Shown here: positions 26,056 through 34,864 of the stretch, in pieces
Layout of the letters: each line of letters starts with the position of its first letter
Position numbering within the stretch: the first letter of the stretch is position 1
Assembly: GCA_020847075.1 (NCBI GenBank)
Contig: JADLCS010000012.1
Span: 1-49,378 of the forward strand
DNA: 49,378 nucleotides
From: Gammaproteobacteria bacterium
GTDB lineage: Bacteria; Pseudomonadota; Gammaproteobacteria; SZUA-140
Direction: 5' to 3'
The notes under the pieces: model-generated
What the model was told of the DNA's origin: nothing
The model's input: the letters and a program-made list of their open reading frames with translations, nothing else
Database searches by the model: none
Translations under genes and position numbers: made by a program

Positions 26056-27135
26056 CTACCCATTCCGCTTCGCGAACTCCTTCATGAATTCCACCAGCGC
26101 GTCCACACCGGTCTCGGGCATGGAGTTGTAGATGCTGGCGCGCATGCCGCCGACGGAACGGTGGCCCTGCAGTGTGGAGAGCCCCTGCGCCTCGGCCTCT
26201 TTCAGGAAGACTGCATCCAGCGCCTCCTCGGGCAGCGTGAACGGCACGTTCATCCACGAGCGGCAGGGCTTGTCCACCGGGTTGCGGTAGAAGCCGGAGG
26301 CGTCGATGTAATCGTAGAGCTTGCCGGCCTTGCGCTGGTTGATCTTCGCCATCGCGGTCAGGCCGCCCAGGCGCTTGAGCCAGTCGAACACCAGCCCGGC
26401 GATATACCAGCTGTAGGTCGGCGGGGTGTTGTACATCGATTCGTTCTCGGCGTGGGTCTTGTAATCGAGCATCACCGGCATGCCCGGCAGCACCTCGCCG
26501 ATCAGATCCTCGCGCATGATGACGATGACCAGACCGGCCGGACCGATGTTTTTCTGGGCGCCGGCGTAGATCAGGCCGAACTTCGACACGTCGATCGGCC
26601 GCGACAACAGCGTGGAAGACATGTCCGCGACCAGCGGTACATTGCCCGTCTCCGGGACGAAGGGGTACTCGACCCCGCCAATGGTCTCGTTGGGCGTGTA
26701 ATGCACATAGGCGGCGTCCGGATTCAGCTTCCATTCGGCGCGCGGCGGTACGGTGGTGAACTTGCTGGCGGACGAACTGGCCGCGACGTTCACCTCGCAG
26801 AAACGCTTGGCCTCGTCGATCGCCTTCTTGGACCAGGCTCCGGTATTGATGTAGTCCGCCGTGCGTTTGCCTCGCAGCAGGTTGATCGGCACCATGGAGA
26901 ACTGGAGGCTCGCCCCCCCCTGCAGGAACAGGACCTTGTAACCAGGCGGGATGGCGAGCAGCTCGCGCAGGTCGGCCTCGGCCTGGCGCGCGATGGACAG
27001 ATAGGCCTTGCCACGATGGCTCATCTCCATGACCGACATGCCGCTGCCGCGCCAGTCGAGCATCTCCTCGCCCGCGCGTTGGAGAACTTCCTCCGGCAAT
27101 ATCGCCGGACCGGCACTGAAATTGTATACGCGCAT
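26056..27135 (-). CDS. serC: Phosphoserine aminotransferase
   Basis: 359 residues. YNFSAGPAILPEEVLQRA at the N-terminus, MSVMEMSHRGKAYLSIARQAEADLREL, FLQGGASLQFSMVPINLL, VADMSSTLLSRPID and the PLP lysine in YAGAQKNIGPAGLVIVI identify it; the C-terminal QGLSTLQGHRSVGGMRASIYNSMPETGVDAL contains the substrate arginines. It makes phosphoserine from 3-phosphohydroxypyruvate and also serves pyridoxine synthesis. It lies just downstream of gyrA with a heptamer element between. Confidence 0.97.
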   Translation of the reverse strand: MRVYNFSAGPAILPEEVLQRAGEEMLDWRGSGMSVMEMSHRGKAYLSIARQAEADLRELLAIPPGYKVLFLQGGASLQFSMVPINLLRGKRTADYINTGAWSKKAIDEAKRFCEVNVAASSSASKFTTVPPRAEWKLNPDAAYVHYTPNETIGGVEYPFVPETGNVPLVADMSSTLLSRPIDVSKFGLIYAGAQKNIGPAGLVIVIMREDLIGEVLPGMPVMLDYKTHAENESMYNTPPTYSWYIAGLVFDWLKRLGGLTAMAKINQRKAGKLYDYIDASGFYRNPVDKPCRSWMNVPFTLPEEALDAVFLKEAEAQGLSTLQGHRSVGGMRASIYNSMPETGVDALVEFMKEFAKRNG

Positions 27136-27153
27136 GGTTACACCTTATAAATT

Positions 27154-27292
27154 CGTGAGGCGTGAGGGGTGAGGTGTGAGGGGTAAAAAATCAAACCCGA
27201 ACCCGCCTCTGGTTTACTTGCTCCGCAGTGATTCCAAAATAGTTGGTTCTTGCTCCTTACGCCTCACTCTTCACTCCTTACTCCTCACCCTC
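27154..27292. repeat. GTGAGGC-type inverted heptamer element (gyrA-serC)
   Basis: Left array about 27154-27184, spacer about 66 bases, right inverted array about 27251-27292. The right array overlaps the gyrA end: the last residues GEE and the TAA stop are the heptamers GTGAGGA and GTAAGGA. Confidence 0.88.
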
Positions 27293-29821
27293 TTCCTCCA
27301 GGCTCTCGAAGCGGTCGATGCCGACCAGGCGCTCGCCCTCGTCCAGACGCATCAGGCGCACGCCCTGGGTATTGCGCCCCTGCACCGAGATCTCGTCCAC
27401 GTGGGTGCGCACCAGCGTGCCGCCTGCGGTGATGAACATGATCTCGTCGCCGTCGAACACCAGCTCCGCCCCGACTACCGGACCGTTGCGCTCGGTGGTC
27501 TGGATGGAGATGACGCCCTGCCCGCCGCGCCCATGCACCGGATATTCGTCGATGCGGGTGCGCTTGCCGTAGCCGTGCTCGGTCGCGGTCAGCACATAGC
27601 CCTTGTCGTCGGCGATCAGCAGCGAGATCACGCGCTGATCGTCCGCCAGCCGGATGCCGCGCACGCCGCGCGAGACGCGGCCCATCGGGCGCACGGTGTC
27701 CTCGTGGAAACGCACCGCCTTGCCGCCGCTCGACACCAGCAGGATGTCCTTGCCGCCGTCGGTGATGTCCACCCCGATCAGGTGGTTGCCCTCTTCCAGT
27801 TCGATGGCGATGATGCCGTTCGAGCGCGGACGGGAAAAATCGGTCAGCGGCGTCTTCTTCACGGTCCCGTTGCTGGTGGCCATGAAGACGTACTTGTCCT
27901 CCGCGTACTCGCGCACCGGCAGCACGGCGTTGATGCGCTCGTGTTCCTCCAGCGGCAGGATATTCACGAACGGCTTGCCGCGCGCGTTACGGCTCGCCTG
28001 CGGCAGTTCGTAGACCTTCAGCCAGTAGACCTTGCCGTGGCTGGAGAAGCACAGAATGGTATCGTGCGTATTGGCCACGAAGAGTTTATCAATAAAATCG
28101 GCCTCCTTCATCGCGGTGGCCGATTTGCCGCGCCCGCCGCGCCGCTGCGCCTGGTAGATCTCGACCGGCTGCGACTTGACGTAGCCGCCGTGGGAGATCG
28201 TGACGACCACGTCCTCGGGCGGGATCAGATCCTCCATCGAGAGATCGGTCTGGTCGTGCTGGATCTCGGTGCGGCGCGCGTCGCCGAACTGCTCGCGCAC
28301 GGCGAGCAGCTCGTCGCGGATCACCTGCATGAGCCGCTCGGGGTTAGACAGAATCTCGATCAATCCTTTAATTGTCTCGAGTATCTCTTTATATTCTGAG
28401 CGTATTTTTTCCTGCTCCAGCCCGGTGAGGCGGTGCAGGCGCAGGTCCAGGATCGCCTGGGCCTGGACCTCCGACAGGCGGTAGCCGCCGGCCTGCAGAC
28501 CGAAGGCCGCCTCCAGTCCCTCGGGCCGCGCCAGGCCGGCGTCGCCCTGCGCCAGCATCTCGGTCAGTACCCCCGGGGCCCAGCTCCGCGCCATCAATTC
28601 GGCTTTCGCCTCGGCCGGCCCGGGCGCCGCCTTGATCAGGGCGATGATCTCGTCGATATTCGCCAGCGCGACGGTCAGCCCCTCCAACACATGGGCGCGT
28701 TCGCGCGCCTTGCGCAGGTCGTAGATCGTGCGCCGCGTGATCACCTCGCGCCGGTGCTGCAGGAAGGCCTCCAGCGCCTGCTTGAGATTGAGCAGGCGCG
28801 GCTGCCCCTCCGCCAGGGCGACCATGTTGATCCCGAACACGTTCTGCATCTGGGTGTGCTGATAGAGATTGTTCAGCACCACCTCGCCCATCTCGCCGCG
28901 CTTCAGCTCGATGACCATGCGCATGCCGTCCTTGTCGGACTCGTCGCGCAGTTCGGAGATGCCCTCGAGGCGCTTTTCCTTCACCAACTGGGCGATCTTC
29001 TCCAGCAGCAGGGCCTTGTTCACCTGGTAGGGCAGTTCGGTGACGATGATGCGTTCGCGACCGGAGTCGTCCGTCTCGAATCGCGCGCGCGCGCGCAGGT
29101 AGATGCGCCCGCGCCCGGTGCGGTAGGCCTCGTGGATGCCGCGCACCCCGTTGATGATCGCGCCGGTGGGGAAATCCGGGCCCGGGACATGCTCCATCAA
29201 CCCGGAGATGTCGATCGCCGGGTCGTCGATCAGCGCGAGACAGGCATTGATGATCTCGTTCAGGTTGTGCGGCGGCACATTGGTGGCGAGACCGACCGCG
29301 ATGCCCGCCGAACCGTTGATGAGCAGGTTCGGGATGCGCGCGGGCAGGACCGAGGGTTCCTGCTCCGACTCGTCGTAGTTGGGAACGAAATCGACCGTCT
29401 CCTTCTCCAGATCGGCCAGCATCTCGTGGGCGATGCGCGACATGCGCACCTCGGTATAGCGCATCGCCGCCGGCGCGTCGCCGTCGACGGAACCGAAGTT
29501 GCCCTGGCCGTCGACCAGCATGTAACGCAGGGAGAACGGCTGCGCCATGCGCACGATCGAGTCGTACACCGCGGTGTCGCCGTGCGGGTGATATTTACCG
29601 ATTACGTCGCCGACCACGCGGGCGGACTTCTTGTAGGGCTTGTTCCAGTCGTTGTTGAGGCCGTGCATCGCGTACAGCACCCGGCGATGCACCGGCTTCA
29701 GGCCGTCGCGCACGTCGGGCAGGGCGCGTCCGACGATCACGCTCATGGCGTAGTCCATATAGGACTGTTTCATCTCCTCTTCGATGTTGGTGAGGAGAAT
29801 CTCTTTGGCGGTGTCTGTCAT
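27278..29821 (-). CDS. gyrA: DNA gyrase subunit A
   Basis: 847 residues, full length. The catalytic tyrosine is Y122 in [11 protein letters not shown]. In the quinolone-determining region position 83 is Thr (HGDTAVYD) and position 87 is Asp; Thr83 is the normal residue in several gammaproteobacteria, so this alone does not show resistance. The GyrA box is QRRGGRG in the C-terminal pinwheel domain. The acidic end EEEGEE is completed by a heptamer array that supplies the stop codon. The intergenic region to mtnA is 189 bases. It heads the serC-serA-pheA-aroF-tyrA-aroA-cmk-rpsA series. Confidence 0.98.
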   Translation of the reverse strand: MTDTAKEILLTNIEEEMKQSYMDYAMSVIVGRALPDVRDGLKPVHRRVLYAMHGLNNDWNKPYKKSARVVGDVIGKYHPHGDTAVYDSIVRMAQPFSLRYMLVDGQGNFGSVDGDAPAAMRYTEVRMSRIAHEMLADLEKETVDFVPNYDESEQEPSVLPARIPNLLINGSAGIAVGLATNVPPHNLNEIINACLALIDDPAIDISGLMEHVPGPDFPTGAIINGVRGIHEAYRTGRGRIYLRARARFETDDSGRERIIVTELPYQVNKALLLEKIAQLVKEKRLEGISELRDESDKDGMRMVIELKRGEMGEVVLNNLYQHTQMQNVFGINMVALAEGQPRLLNLKQALEAFLQHRREVITRRTIYDLRKARERAHVLEGLTVALANIDEIIALIKAAPGPAEAKAELMARSWAPGVLTEMLAQGDAGLARPEGLEAAFGLQAGGYRLSEVQAQAILDLRLHRLTGLEQEKIRSEYKEILETIKGLIEILSNPERLMQVIRDELLAVREQFGDARRTEIQHDQTDLSMEDLIPPEDVVVTISHGGYVKSQPVEIYQAQRRGGRGKSATAMKEADFIDKLFVANTHDTILCFSSHGKVYWLKVYELPQASRNARGKPFVNILPLEEHERINAVLPVREYAEDKYVFMATSNGTVKKTPLTDFSRPRSNGIIAIELEEGNHLIGVDITDGGKDILLVSSGGKAVRFHEDTVRPMGRVSRGVRGIRLADDQRVISLLIADDKGYVLTATEHGYGKRTRIDEYPVHGRGGQGVISIQTTERNGPVVGAELVFDGDEIMFITAGGTLVRTHVDEISVQGRNTQGVRLMRLDEGERLVGIDRFESLEEEGEE

Positions 29822-29979
29822 GGAGCGATTCGATGTGCCGGGCCGCCGCGCGGGGCGGCGATCGACTCATGTTTCCCTGGTCCCTTGTGAAGTATTTTCT
29901 GCCCGTACCGGGGCATATATAAAGGAGGGATTCTAGCACAGGGCATACGACCGCCGCATCTTCTCCCAACGGATGAGGC

Positions 29980-30005
29980 GCCGCCCCGGGCGGGACCGGG
30001 GCGGC
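29980..30005 (-). terminator. GC-rich hairpin after mtnA (possible terminator)
   Basis: Arms GCCGCCCC and GGGGCGGC with a 10-base loop lie directly downstream of the mtnA stop (30011). No T-run follows on the minus strand, so an intrinsic terminator is only possible, not clear. Confidence 0.4.
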
Positions 30006-30010
30006 CGGGT

Positions 30011-31057
30011 TCAGGGCTTCATCAGCGCGGCCATCTTGGCCGCGTCGGGCGCCAGCACCACGCCCTTTTCGGTGACGATCGCATCGACCAGCGCGGCCGG
30101 CGTCACGTCGAACACCGGGTTCCAGGCGCGGGCGCCGGGCGCGGCGGTCGGCTGGTTGGCGAGCGCGAGCAGCTCCTCCTCCTTCCGCGTTTCGATCGGG
30201 ATGGCGCCGCCGTCCGGGGTGCCCATGTCGATGGTCGAGGTCGGCGCGACGACCATGACCCTGACCCCGTGGTGGCGCGCCGCGATCGCCGCGCCATAGG
30301 TCCCGATCTTGTTCGCGACGTCGCCATTGGCGGCGATGCGGTCCGAGCCGACGATCAGCCAGCCGACCTCCCCCTGTTTCATCAGGTGGGCGCCCGCGCC
30401 CTCGGCCACCAGGGTCACCGGTATGCGGTCCTCGAGCAGCTCCCAGGCGGTCAGACGCGCGCCCTGCAGCCAGGGGCGGGTCTCGTCGGCGTAGACACGC
30501 CGGATGCGGTCGGTGACGTAACCGGCGCGGATCACGCCGAGCGCGGTGCCGAATCCGCCCGTCGCCAGCGAGCCCGCGTTGCAGTGCGTCAGCACCGCGC
30601 AGGGCGTCTCGATCAGCGCCGCGCCGAGCTGCCCCATCCTGCGGTTGGCGGCGATGTCCATCTCGTGGATCGCGCGCGCCTCCTCCAGCAGGCGCACCCC
30701 CGGGCCGCCGCCGCAATCGGCGATCGCGGCGCGCATGCGGTCGAGCGCCCAGAACAGGTTCACCGCGGTGGGCCGCGTGCCGGCCAGGAGTTGCAGATCC
30801 TCCTCGATGTCTTCCTTCCAGGTCGCGGACGCGGTGTCGAAACGGTCGCGCGCCGCCAGCACCACGCCGTAGGCCGCCGTGATCCCGATGGCCGGCGCCC
30901 CGCGCACCGTCATGTTGCGGATCGCCTCCGCCACCGCGGCCACGTCCCGGCAGACGACCTGTTCCTTGCGCTGGGGCAGCAGGCGCTGATCGATCAGCCA
31001 CAGGGCCCCGTCGCGCCAGAGGATGGGCCGTACACTGTCATGAGCATCGAGATTCAT
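30011..31057 (-). CDS. mtnA: S-methyl-5-thioribose-1-phosphate isomerase
   Basis: 348 residues of the eIF2B-like fold. [35 protein letters not shown], the catalytic cysteine in [13 protein letters not shown] and the Asp in [20 protein letters not shown] are conserved, as are [15 protein letters not shown] and [20 protein letters not shown]. It isomerises methylthioribose 1-phosphate in methionine salvage. The neighbour mtaD acts on methylthioadenosine, so the two are linked by pathway as well as by the order conserved in Pseudomonas. It is transcribed towards gyrA and divergently from the OmpA-like gene. Confidence 0.96.
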   Translation of the reverse strand: MNLDAHDSVRPILWRDGALWLIDQRLLPQRKEQVVCRDVAAVAEAIRNMTVRGAPAIGITAAYGVVLAARDRFDTASATWKEDIEEDLQLLAGTRPTAVNLFWALDRMRAAIADCGGGPGVRLLEEARAIHEMDIAANRRMGQLGAALIETPCAVLTHCNAGSLATGGFGTALGVIRAGYVTDRIRRVYADETRPWLQGARLTAWELLEDRIPVTLVAEGAGAHLMKQGEVGWLIVGSDRIAANGDVANKIGTYGAAIAARHHGVRVMVVAPTSTIDMGTPDGGAIPIETRKEEELLALANQPTAAPGARAWNPVFDVTPAALVDAIVTEKGVVLAPDAAKMAALMKP

Positions 31058-31242
31058 CGCGGGAGGTTCCCTGTCGGTTGGTCGTCTTTATCCCGCCCGT
31101 GGGCCCTGGACGCCGCCGCTCCCCGCCGGGTCGCGCACGGCCGGGACACGGTCTATCCACTGACGGGCAGGCCCATATTCTACCACCCCGGGCCCGCGCG
31201 GCGCAGTTTAAGAGACGCCCGCCGCGGCCGATATTTCCCGGG

Positions 31243-31746
31243 ATGAGACCCCGTTCGCATTCGATTCCCCATGCCGTCGCCGCCGGCCTGCTGGCCGTGG
31301 GGACCACCGCCGCGGCCAGCGCCGTCGAGGCGCCGGTATTGACGCCGGTCACCGTGAGCGCCGAGGCGGCCACCGCCGTCACCCGCTTCGAGTTCATCCC
31401 GTTGCGCCATGTCTTCTTCGATCACGACCGCGCCCTGCTGGACGAGCAGGCGCGCCGGATCCTCGACGATGCGGCGCTGTATCTCCGGCACGCGACGGGC
31501 GTGGACCGCGTGATCATCCAGGGCCATGCCGATTACACGGCCGGCGAGGACTACAACGATCGCCTGTCCGACCGGCGGACGGACGTCGTGCGCGACTACC
31601 TGATCGACCAGGGCATCGCGGCCGATCTGCTCCGCCTCGGCGGGCTGGGAGAGCATACCCCCATCGACGAGAACTGGACGCGCTCGGGGCGCGCGCGCAA
31701 CCGCCGCGTCGAGATCTACGTCGTTCGCCACGCCGAATCGCCCTGA
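31243..31746 (+). CDS. OmpA-family peptidoglycan-associated protein
   Basis: 167 residues from ATG 31243, where a signal peptide begins (RSHSIPHAVAAGLLAVGTTAAASAVEA); a longer frame upstream has no signal and is unlikely. After a short linker comes one OmpA C-terminal domain: VFFDHDRALLDEQARRILDDAALYL, VIIQGHADYTAGEDYNDRLSDRRTDVVRDYLIDQGI, then RSGRARNRRVEIYV, with the Asp and Arg that bind diaminopimelate. No barrel and no lipobox, so probably periplasmic. It splits mtnA from mtaD, which are adjacent in P. aeruginosa, and has a weak ribosome site. Confidence 0.82.
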   Translation: MRPRSHSIPHAVAAGLLAVGTTAAASAVEAPVLTPVTVSAEAATAVTRFEFIPLRHVFFDHDRALLDEQARRILDDAALYLRHATGVDRVIIQGHADYTAGEDYNDRLSDRRTDVVRDYLIDQGIAADLLRLGGLGEHTPIDENWTRSGRARNRRVEIYVVRHAESP

Positions 31747-31795
31747 TCCCGCGCCCACGCGCGGGTGATTTCCGCGGATGATTTCCTTCGGGGCT

Positions 31796-31814
31796 TCCCG
31801 CTATACTAGCGGGA
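31796..31814 (+). promoter_or_regulatory. Palindrome with TATACT -10-like box upstream of mtaD
   Basis: TCCCGCTA and TAGCGGGA flank TAC, a near-perfect 19-base palindrome 22 bases before the mtaD ATG (31837). Its centre contains TATACT, a good sigma-70 -10 match, but no clear -35 is visible. It may be a promoter with an overlapping operator. Confidence 0.4.
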
Positions 31815-31836
31815 CCCGATCCCGGCAGGGCCCTTC

Positions 31837-33174
31837 ATGACGACGGTCGATACCCTCATTCACGCGCGCTGGATCATCCCGGTCGAGCCGGACGGCGCCG
31901 TATACGAACATCACGCCCTCGCGATCCAGGGCGGACGCATCGCCGATATCCTGCCCTCTTCCGAGGCGGAGCGCCGTTACGACGCCGCGCAGGCGCTGCG
32001 CCTGGATGAGCAGGCACTGATCCCCGGTCTCGTCAACGCGCACACCCACGCCGCGATGTGTCTGTTCCGGGGTCTATCCGACGATCTCCCGCTGATGCAG
32101 TGGCTGCAGGATCACATCTGGCCCGCGGAGGCCGCCTGGGTGGGCGCCGAGTTCGTCTTCCAGGGTTCGCAGCACGCCATCGCGGAGATGCTGCGCGGCG
32201 GCACTACCTGTTTCAACGACATGTATTTCTTTCCCGACGAGACGGCGCGCGCGGCGAGCCACGCCGGCATGCGTGCGGCGATCGGCCTGATCATGATCGA
32301 CTTCCCCACCGCCTGGGCGGCGGACGCCGATGAGTATCTGTCCAAGGGTCTGGAACTGCACGACCGCTTTCGCGGCGACCCGCTGATCCGCACCGTGTTC
32401 GCGCCGCATGCGCCGTACACGGTCTCGGACGCGCCGCTGCAGAAGATCCGCACCCTGGCCGACGAGTTGGACATCCCCGTCCACATGCACGTGCACGAGA
32501 CGGCGGGTGAGGTCGAGGGCAGTCTGGAACGCCATGGCCTGCGCCCCATCGCGCGCCTGGAACGGCTCGGCCTGCTGTCTCCGCGCCTGCTCGCGGTGCA
32601 CATGACCCAGCTCGGCGACGACGAGATCGCACAGCTCGCCCATACCGGCGCGCACGTCATCCATTGCCCGGAATCGAACCTCAAGCTCGCCAGCGGTTTC
32701 TGTCCGGTGCACACGCTGCTCCGGGCCGGCGTCAACGTGGCGCTCGGCACCGACGGCGCCGCCAGCAACAACGACCTCGACATGTTCGGCGAGATGCGCA
32801 CCGCGGCCCTGCTCGCCAAGGCCGTGGCCGGAGACGCCAGCGCGCTGCCCGCCGCCGCCGCCCTGCGCATGGCCACGCTCAACGGCGCGCGCGCGCTGGG
32901 ACTGGACGACGAGATCGGATCCCTGCGGCGGGGGAAATCGGCCGATATCGTCGCGGTCCGCCTGGGAGACATCGAGTCCCGCCCCGTGTATCACCCCGTC
33001 TCGCAACTGGTATACGCCTGCGGGCGCCAGCAGGTCAGCGACGTCTGGATCGCCGGCCGCCACCTGCTGAAAGACCGCCGCCTCACGACCCTGGACGAGG
33101 CCGCGATCCTGGTGAATACGGAGGCGTGGCGGGAAAAGATTCGGGAAAAAGAAGAACACAGGACTAAGGACTGA
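31837..33174 (+). CDS. mtaD: 5-methylthioadenosine/S-adenosylhomocysteine deaminase (amidohydrolase)
   Basis: 445 residues. Metal-dependent amidohydrolase motifs: LIPGLVNAHTHAAMCLFRGLSDDLPLMQWLQDHIWP, GGTTCFNDMY, FAPHAPYTVSD, HVHETAGEVEG, HCPESNLKLASGFCPV and GTDGAASNNDLDMFGEMRTAAL. The family deaminates MTA, SAH and related nucleosides; MtaD is the P. aeruginosa gene in this position. The last residues EEHRTKD and the TGA stop are read from an ACTAAGG-type array, so the original C-terminus was probably a little different. CAGGG precedes the ATG. Confidence 0.92.
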   Translation: MTTVDTLIHARWIIPVEPDGAVYEHHALAIQGGRIADILPSSEAERRYDAAQALRLDEQALIPGLVNAHTHAAMCLFRGLSDDLPLMQWLQDHIWPAEAAWVGAEFVFQGSQHAIAEMLRGGTTCFNDMYFFPDETARAASHAGMRAAIGLIMIDFPTAWAADADEYLSKGLELHDRFRGDPLIRTVFAPHAPYTVSDAPLQKIRTLADELDIPVHMHVHETAGEVEGSLERHGLRPIARLERLGLLSPRLLAVHMTQLGDDEIAQLAHTGAHVIHCPESNLKLASGFCPVHTLLRAGVNVALGTDGAASNNDLDMFGEMRTAALLAKAVAGDASALPAAAALRMATLNGARALGLDDEIGSLRRGKSADIVAVRLGDIESRPVYHPVSQLVYACGRQQVSDVWIAGRHLLKDRRLTTLDEAAILVNTEAWREKIREKEEHRTKD

Positions 33175-33313
33175 GGACTAAGGGCTAAGTAAAACAATGA
33201 CTCTTCGTTTAGTGAGTGTAGAATCGAACCCAGATGTCATCGCCAATCTCATGAAAAAAACCATGACCCTGATATGTTTTCACTTAGTCCTTAGTCCTCA
33301 GTCCTTAGTCCTA
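33160..33313. repeat. ACTAAGG-type inverted heptamer element (mtaD-ubiG)
   Basis: Left array 33160-33190, AT-rich spacer of about 90 bases, right inverted array 33281-33313. The mtaD coding sequence ends inside the left array. Confidence 0.92.
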
Positions 33314-33324
33314 TCTTTTGCGAT

Positions 33325-34041
33325 ATGACCGATACTACGATCTCGAACGTCGATCCCTCCGAAGTCGCCAAATTCGATGCCTTGGCGGCGCGCTGGTGGG
33401 ATCCCCGGGGGCAGTTCAAGACGCTGCACGATATCAATCCGCTGCGCCTGGGCTTCATCGACGCGCGGGCGCGGCTCGCGGGAAAGACAGTCGTAGACGT
33501 CGGCTGCGGCGGCGGGCTGCTCGCGGAAGGCATGGCCGGGCTCGGCGCCCGGGTCACCGGCATCGACCTGGCCGAGTCCGCGCTGGCGGTGGCGCGCCTG
33601 CACCTGCTCGAGTCCGGCCGCGAGGTCGATTACCGGTGCCTCCGCGCCGAGGAGCTGGCGGCGCAGTCGCCCGCCTCGGCGGACGTCGTCACCTGCATGG
33701 AACTGCTCGAGCACGTGCCCGACCCGGCCGCGCTGGTCGCCTCCTGCGCGGAACTCGCGCGCCCGGGCGGTCACCTCTTCTTCTCGACGCTGAACCGCAC
33801 GCCGAAGGCCTATCTGTTCGCGATCGTCGGCGCCGAATACGTATTGCGTATGCTGCCCCAGGGGACGCACGACTACGCCCGCTTCATCCGCCCCTCCGAG
33901 CTCGGTCACTGGCTGCGCGCCGCCGGCCTCGAGGTGCGCGAACTCGCCGGCCTCGGCTACAATCCGGTCACGCGCCGTTATGCCCTGGGCCGGGATGTGG
34001 GGGTGAATTATCTGGTGCATGCGGTCAAGACACAGGACTAA
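33325..34041 (+). CDS. ubiG: 3-demethylubiquinol 3-O-methyltransferase / 2-polyprenyl-6-hydroxyphenol methylase
   Basis: 238 residues. [37 protein letters not shown] is the UbiG N-terminal signature; [26 protein letters not shown] is the SAM site; [10 protein letters not shown] and [42 protein letters not shown] complete it. It does both O-methylations of ubiquinone synthesis. The final TQD and the TAA stop coincide with the start of a heptamer array. Confidence 0.96.
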   Translation: MTDTTISNVDPSEVAKFDALAARWWDPRGQFKTLHDINPLRLGFIDARARLAGKTVVDVGCGGGLLAEGMAGLGARVTGIDLAESALAVARLHLLESGREVDYRCLRAEELAAQSPASADVVTCMELLEHVPDPAALVASCAELARPGGHLFFSTLNRTPKAYLFAIVGAEYVLRMLPQGTHDYARFIRPSELGHWLRAAGLEVRELAGLGYNPVTRRYALGRDVGVNYLVHAVKTQD

Positions 34042-34158
34042 GGTTTCAGGACTAAGGACTGAGTAAAAGCATTTCTTCCATGGATAGGCGTTCAAACTCG
34101 ATGCCAAAGATAGAGCCTTACCGTTTTACTCGGCCCTTAGTCCTTAGTCCTTAGTCCC
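34034..34158. repeat. ACTAAGG-type inverted heptamer element (ubiG-gph)
   Basis: Left array 34034-34063 with one degenerate unit (GGTTTCAGG), spacer of about 64 bases, right inverted array 34128-34158. It starts at the ubiG stop and ends 13 bases before the next ATG. Confidence 0.9.
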
Positions 34159-34171
34159 GAGCTCTTTATCC

Positions 34172-34852
34172 ATGACCACCAATACCAGCCAGACTCCCCA
34201 CTGCTTCCTGTTCGACCTCGACGGTACGCTGGTGGATACCGCGCCGGATCTCGCCGCGACGCTGAATATCCTGCGCGCGGAGCATGGGCTGGAGGCATTG
34301 CCGTTCGAGGTCATCCGTCCGCACGTCTCGCATGGCGCGCGCGCCATGGTGCACGCCGGTTTCGGGGTCGACGAGGGAAGTCCGCGTTTCGCGGCCCTGC
34401 GCGAGCGCTTTCTGCAGCTCTATCGCGAGCGCCTGACGCGGCATTCGCGGCTGTTCGAGGGTATGGAGGAGGTTCTGTCCGTGCTGGAGAATCGTGGCGT
34501 CAAATGGGGGGTCGTGACCAACAAACCCGCCTGGCTGACCGACCCGCTGATGGCGGATCTGGGGCTCGCGGCGCGCGCGGCCTGCGTCATCAGCGGCGAC
34601 AGCACGCGCAATCGCAAGCCCCACCCCGAGCCCCTGCTGCACGCCAGCGCGCTGATCGGCGTGGCGCCGGAGCAGTGCCTTTACATCGGCGACGCGCGGC
34701 GCGACATCGAGGCGGGCCGCGCCGCCGGCATGAAGACGCTGGTGGCGATGTTCGGCTATCTGGGAGAGGACGACCAGCCGCACGAATGGGATGCCGACGG
34801 GATGATCGCCGATCCGCTCGATATCCTCGACTGGATCGGCGCCCATGCCTGA
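34172..34852 (+). CDS. gph: HAD-family phosphatase, phosphoglycolate phosphatase (Gph) / MupP type
   Basis: 226 residues. HAD motifs: FLFDLDGTLVDTAPDL (nucleophile Asp), WGVVTNKP (motif II), RKPHPEPLLHA (motif III Lys) and LYIGDARRDIEAGRAAGM (motif IV); the cap domain is the four-helix type. The GARAMV and LFEGMEEVL blocks and the place right after ubiG match MupP, the MurNAc 6-phosphate phosphatase of the Pseudomonas peptidoglycan-recycling route. Without anmK/amgK/murU in view I cannot choose between MupP and 2-phosphoglycolate as substrate. Confidence 0.85.
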   Translation: MTTNTSQTPHCFLFDLDGTLVDTAPDLAATLNILRAEHGLEALPFEVIRPHVSHGARAMVHAGFGVDEGSPRFAALRERFLQLYRERLTRHSRLFEGMEEVLSVLENRGVKWGVVTNKPAWLTDPLMADLGLAARAACVISGDSTRNRKPHPEPLLHASALIGVAPEQCLYIGDARRDIEAGRAAGMKTLVAMFGYLGEDDQPHEWDADGMIADPLDILDWIGAHA

Positions 34853-34864
34853 ACCGGATCGTTC

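Noticed and set aside
27278..29821. Quinolone-resistance mutation in gyrA (Thr at position 83)
   Set aside because: Thr83 is the normal residue in several gammaproteobacteria, so it cannot be called a mutation without relatives.
31078..31242. Extended N-terminus of the OmpA-like protein
   Set aside because: It would bury the signal peptide, and the added residues are low-complexity Arg/Pro.
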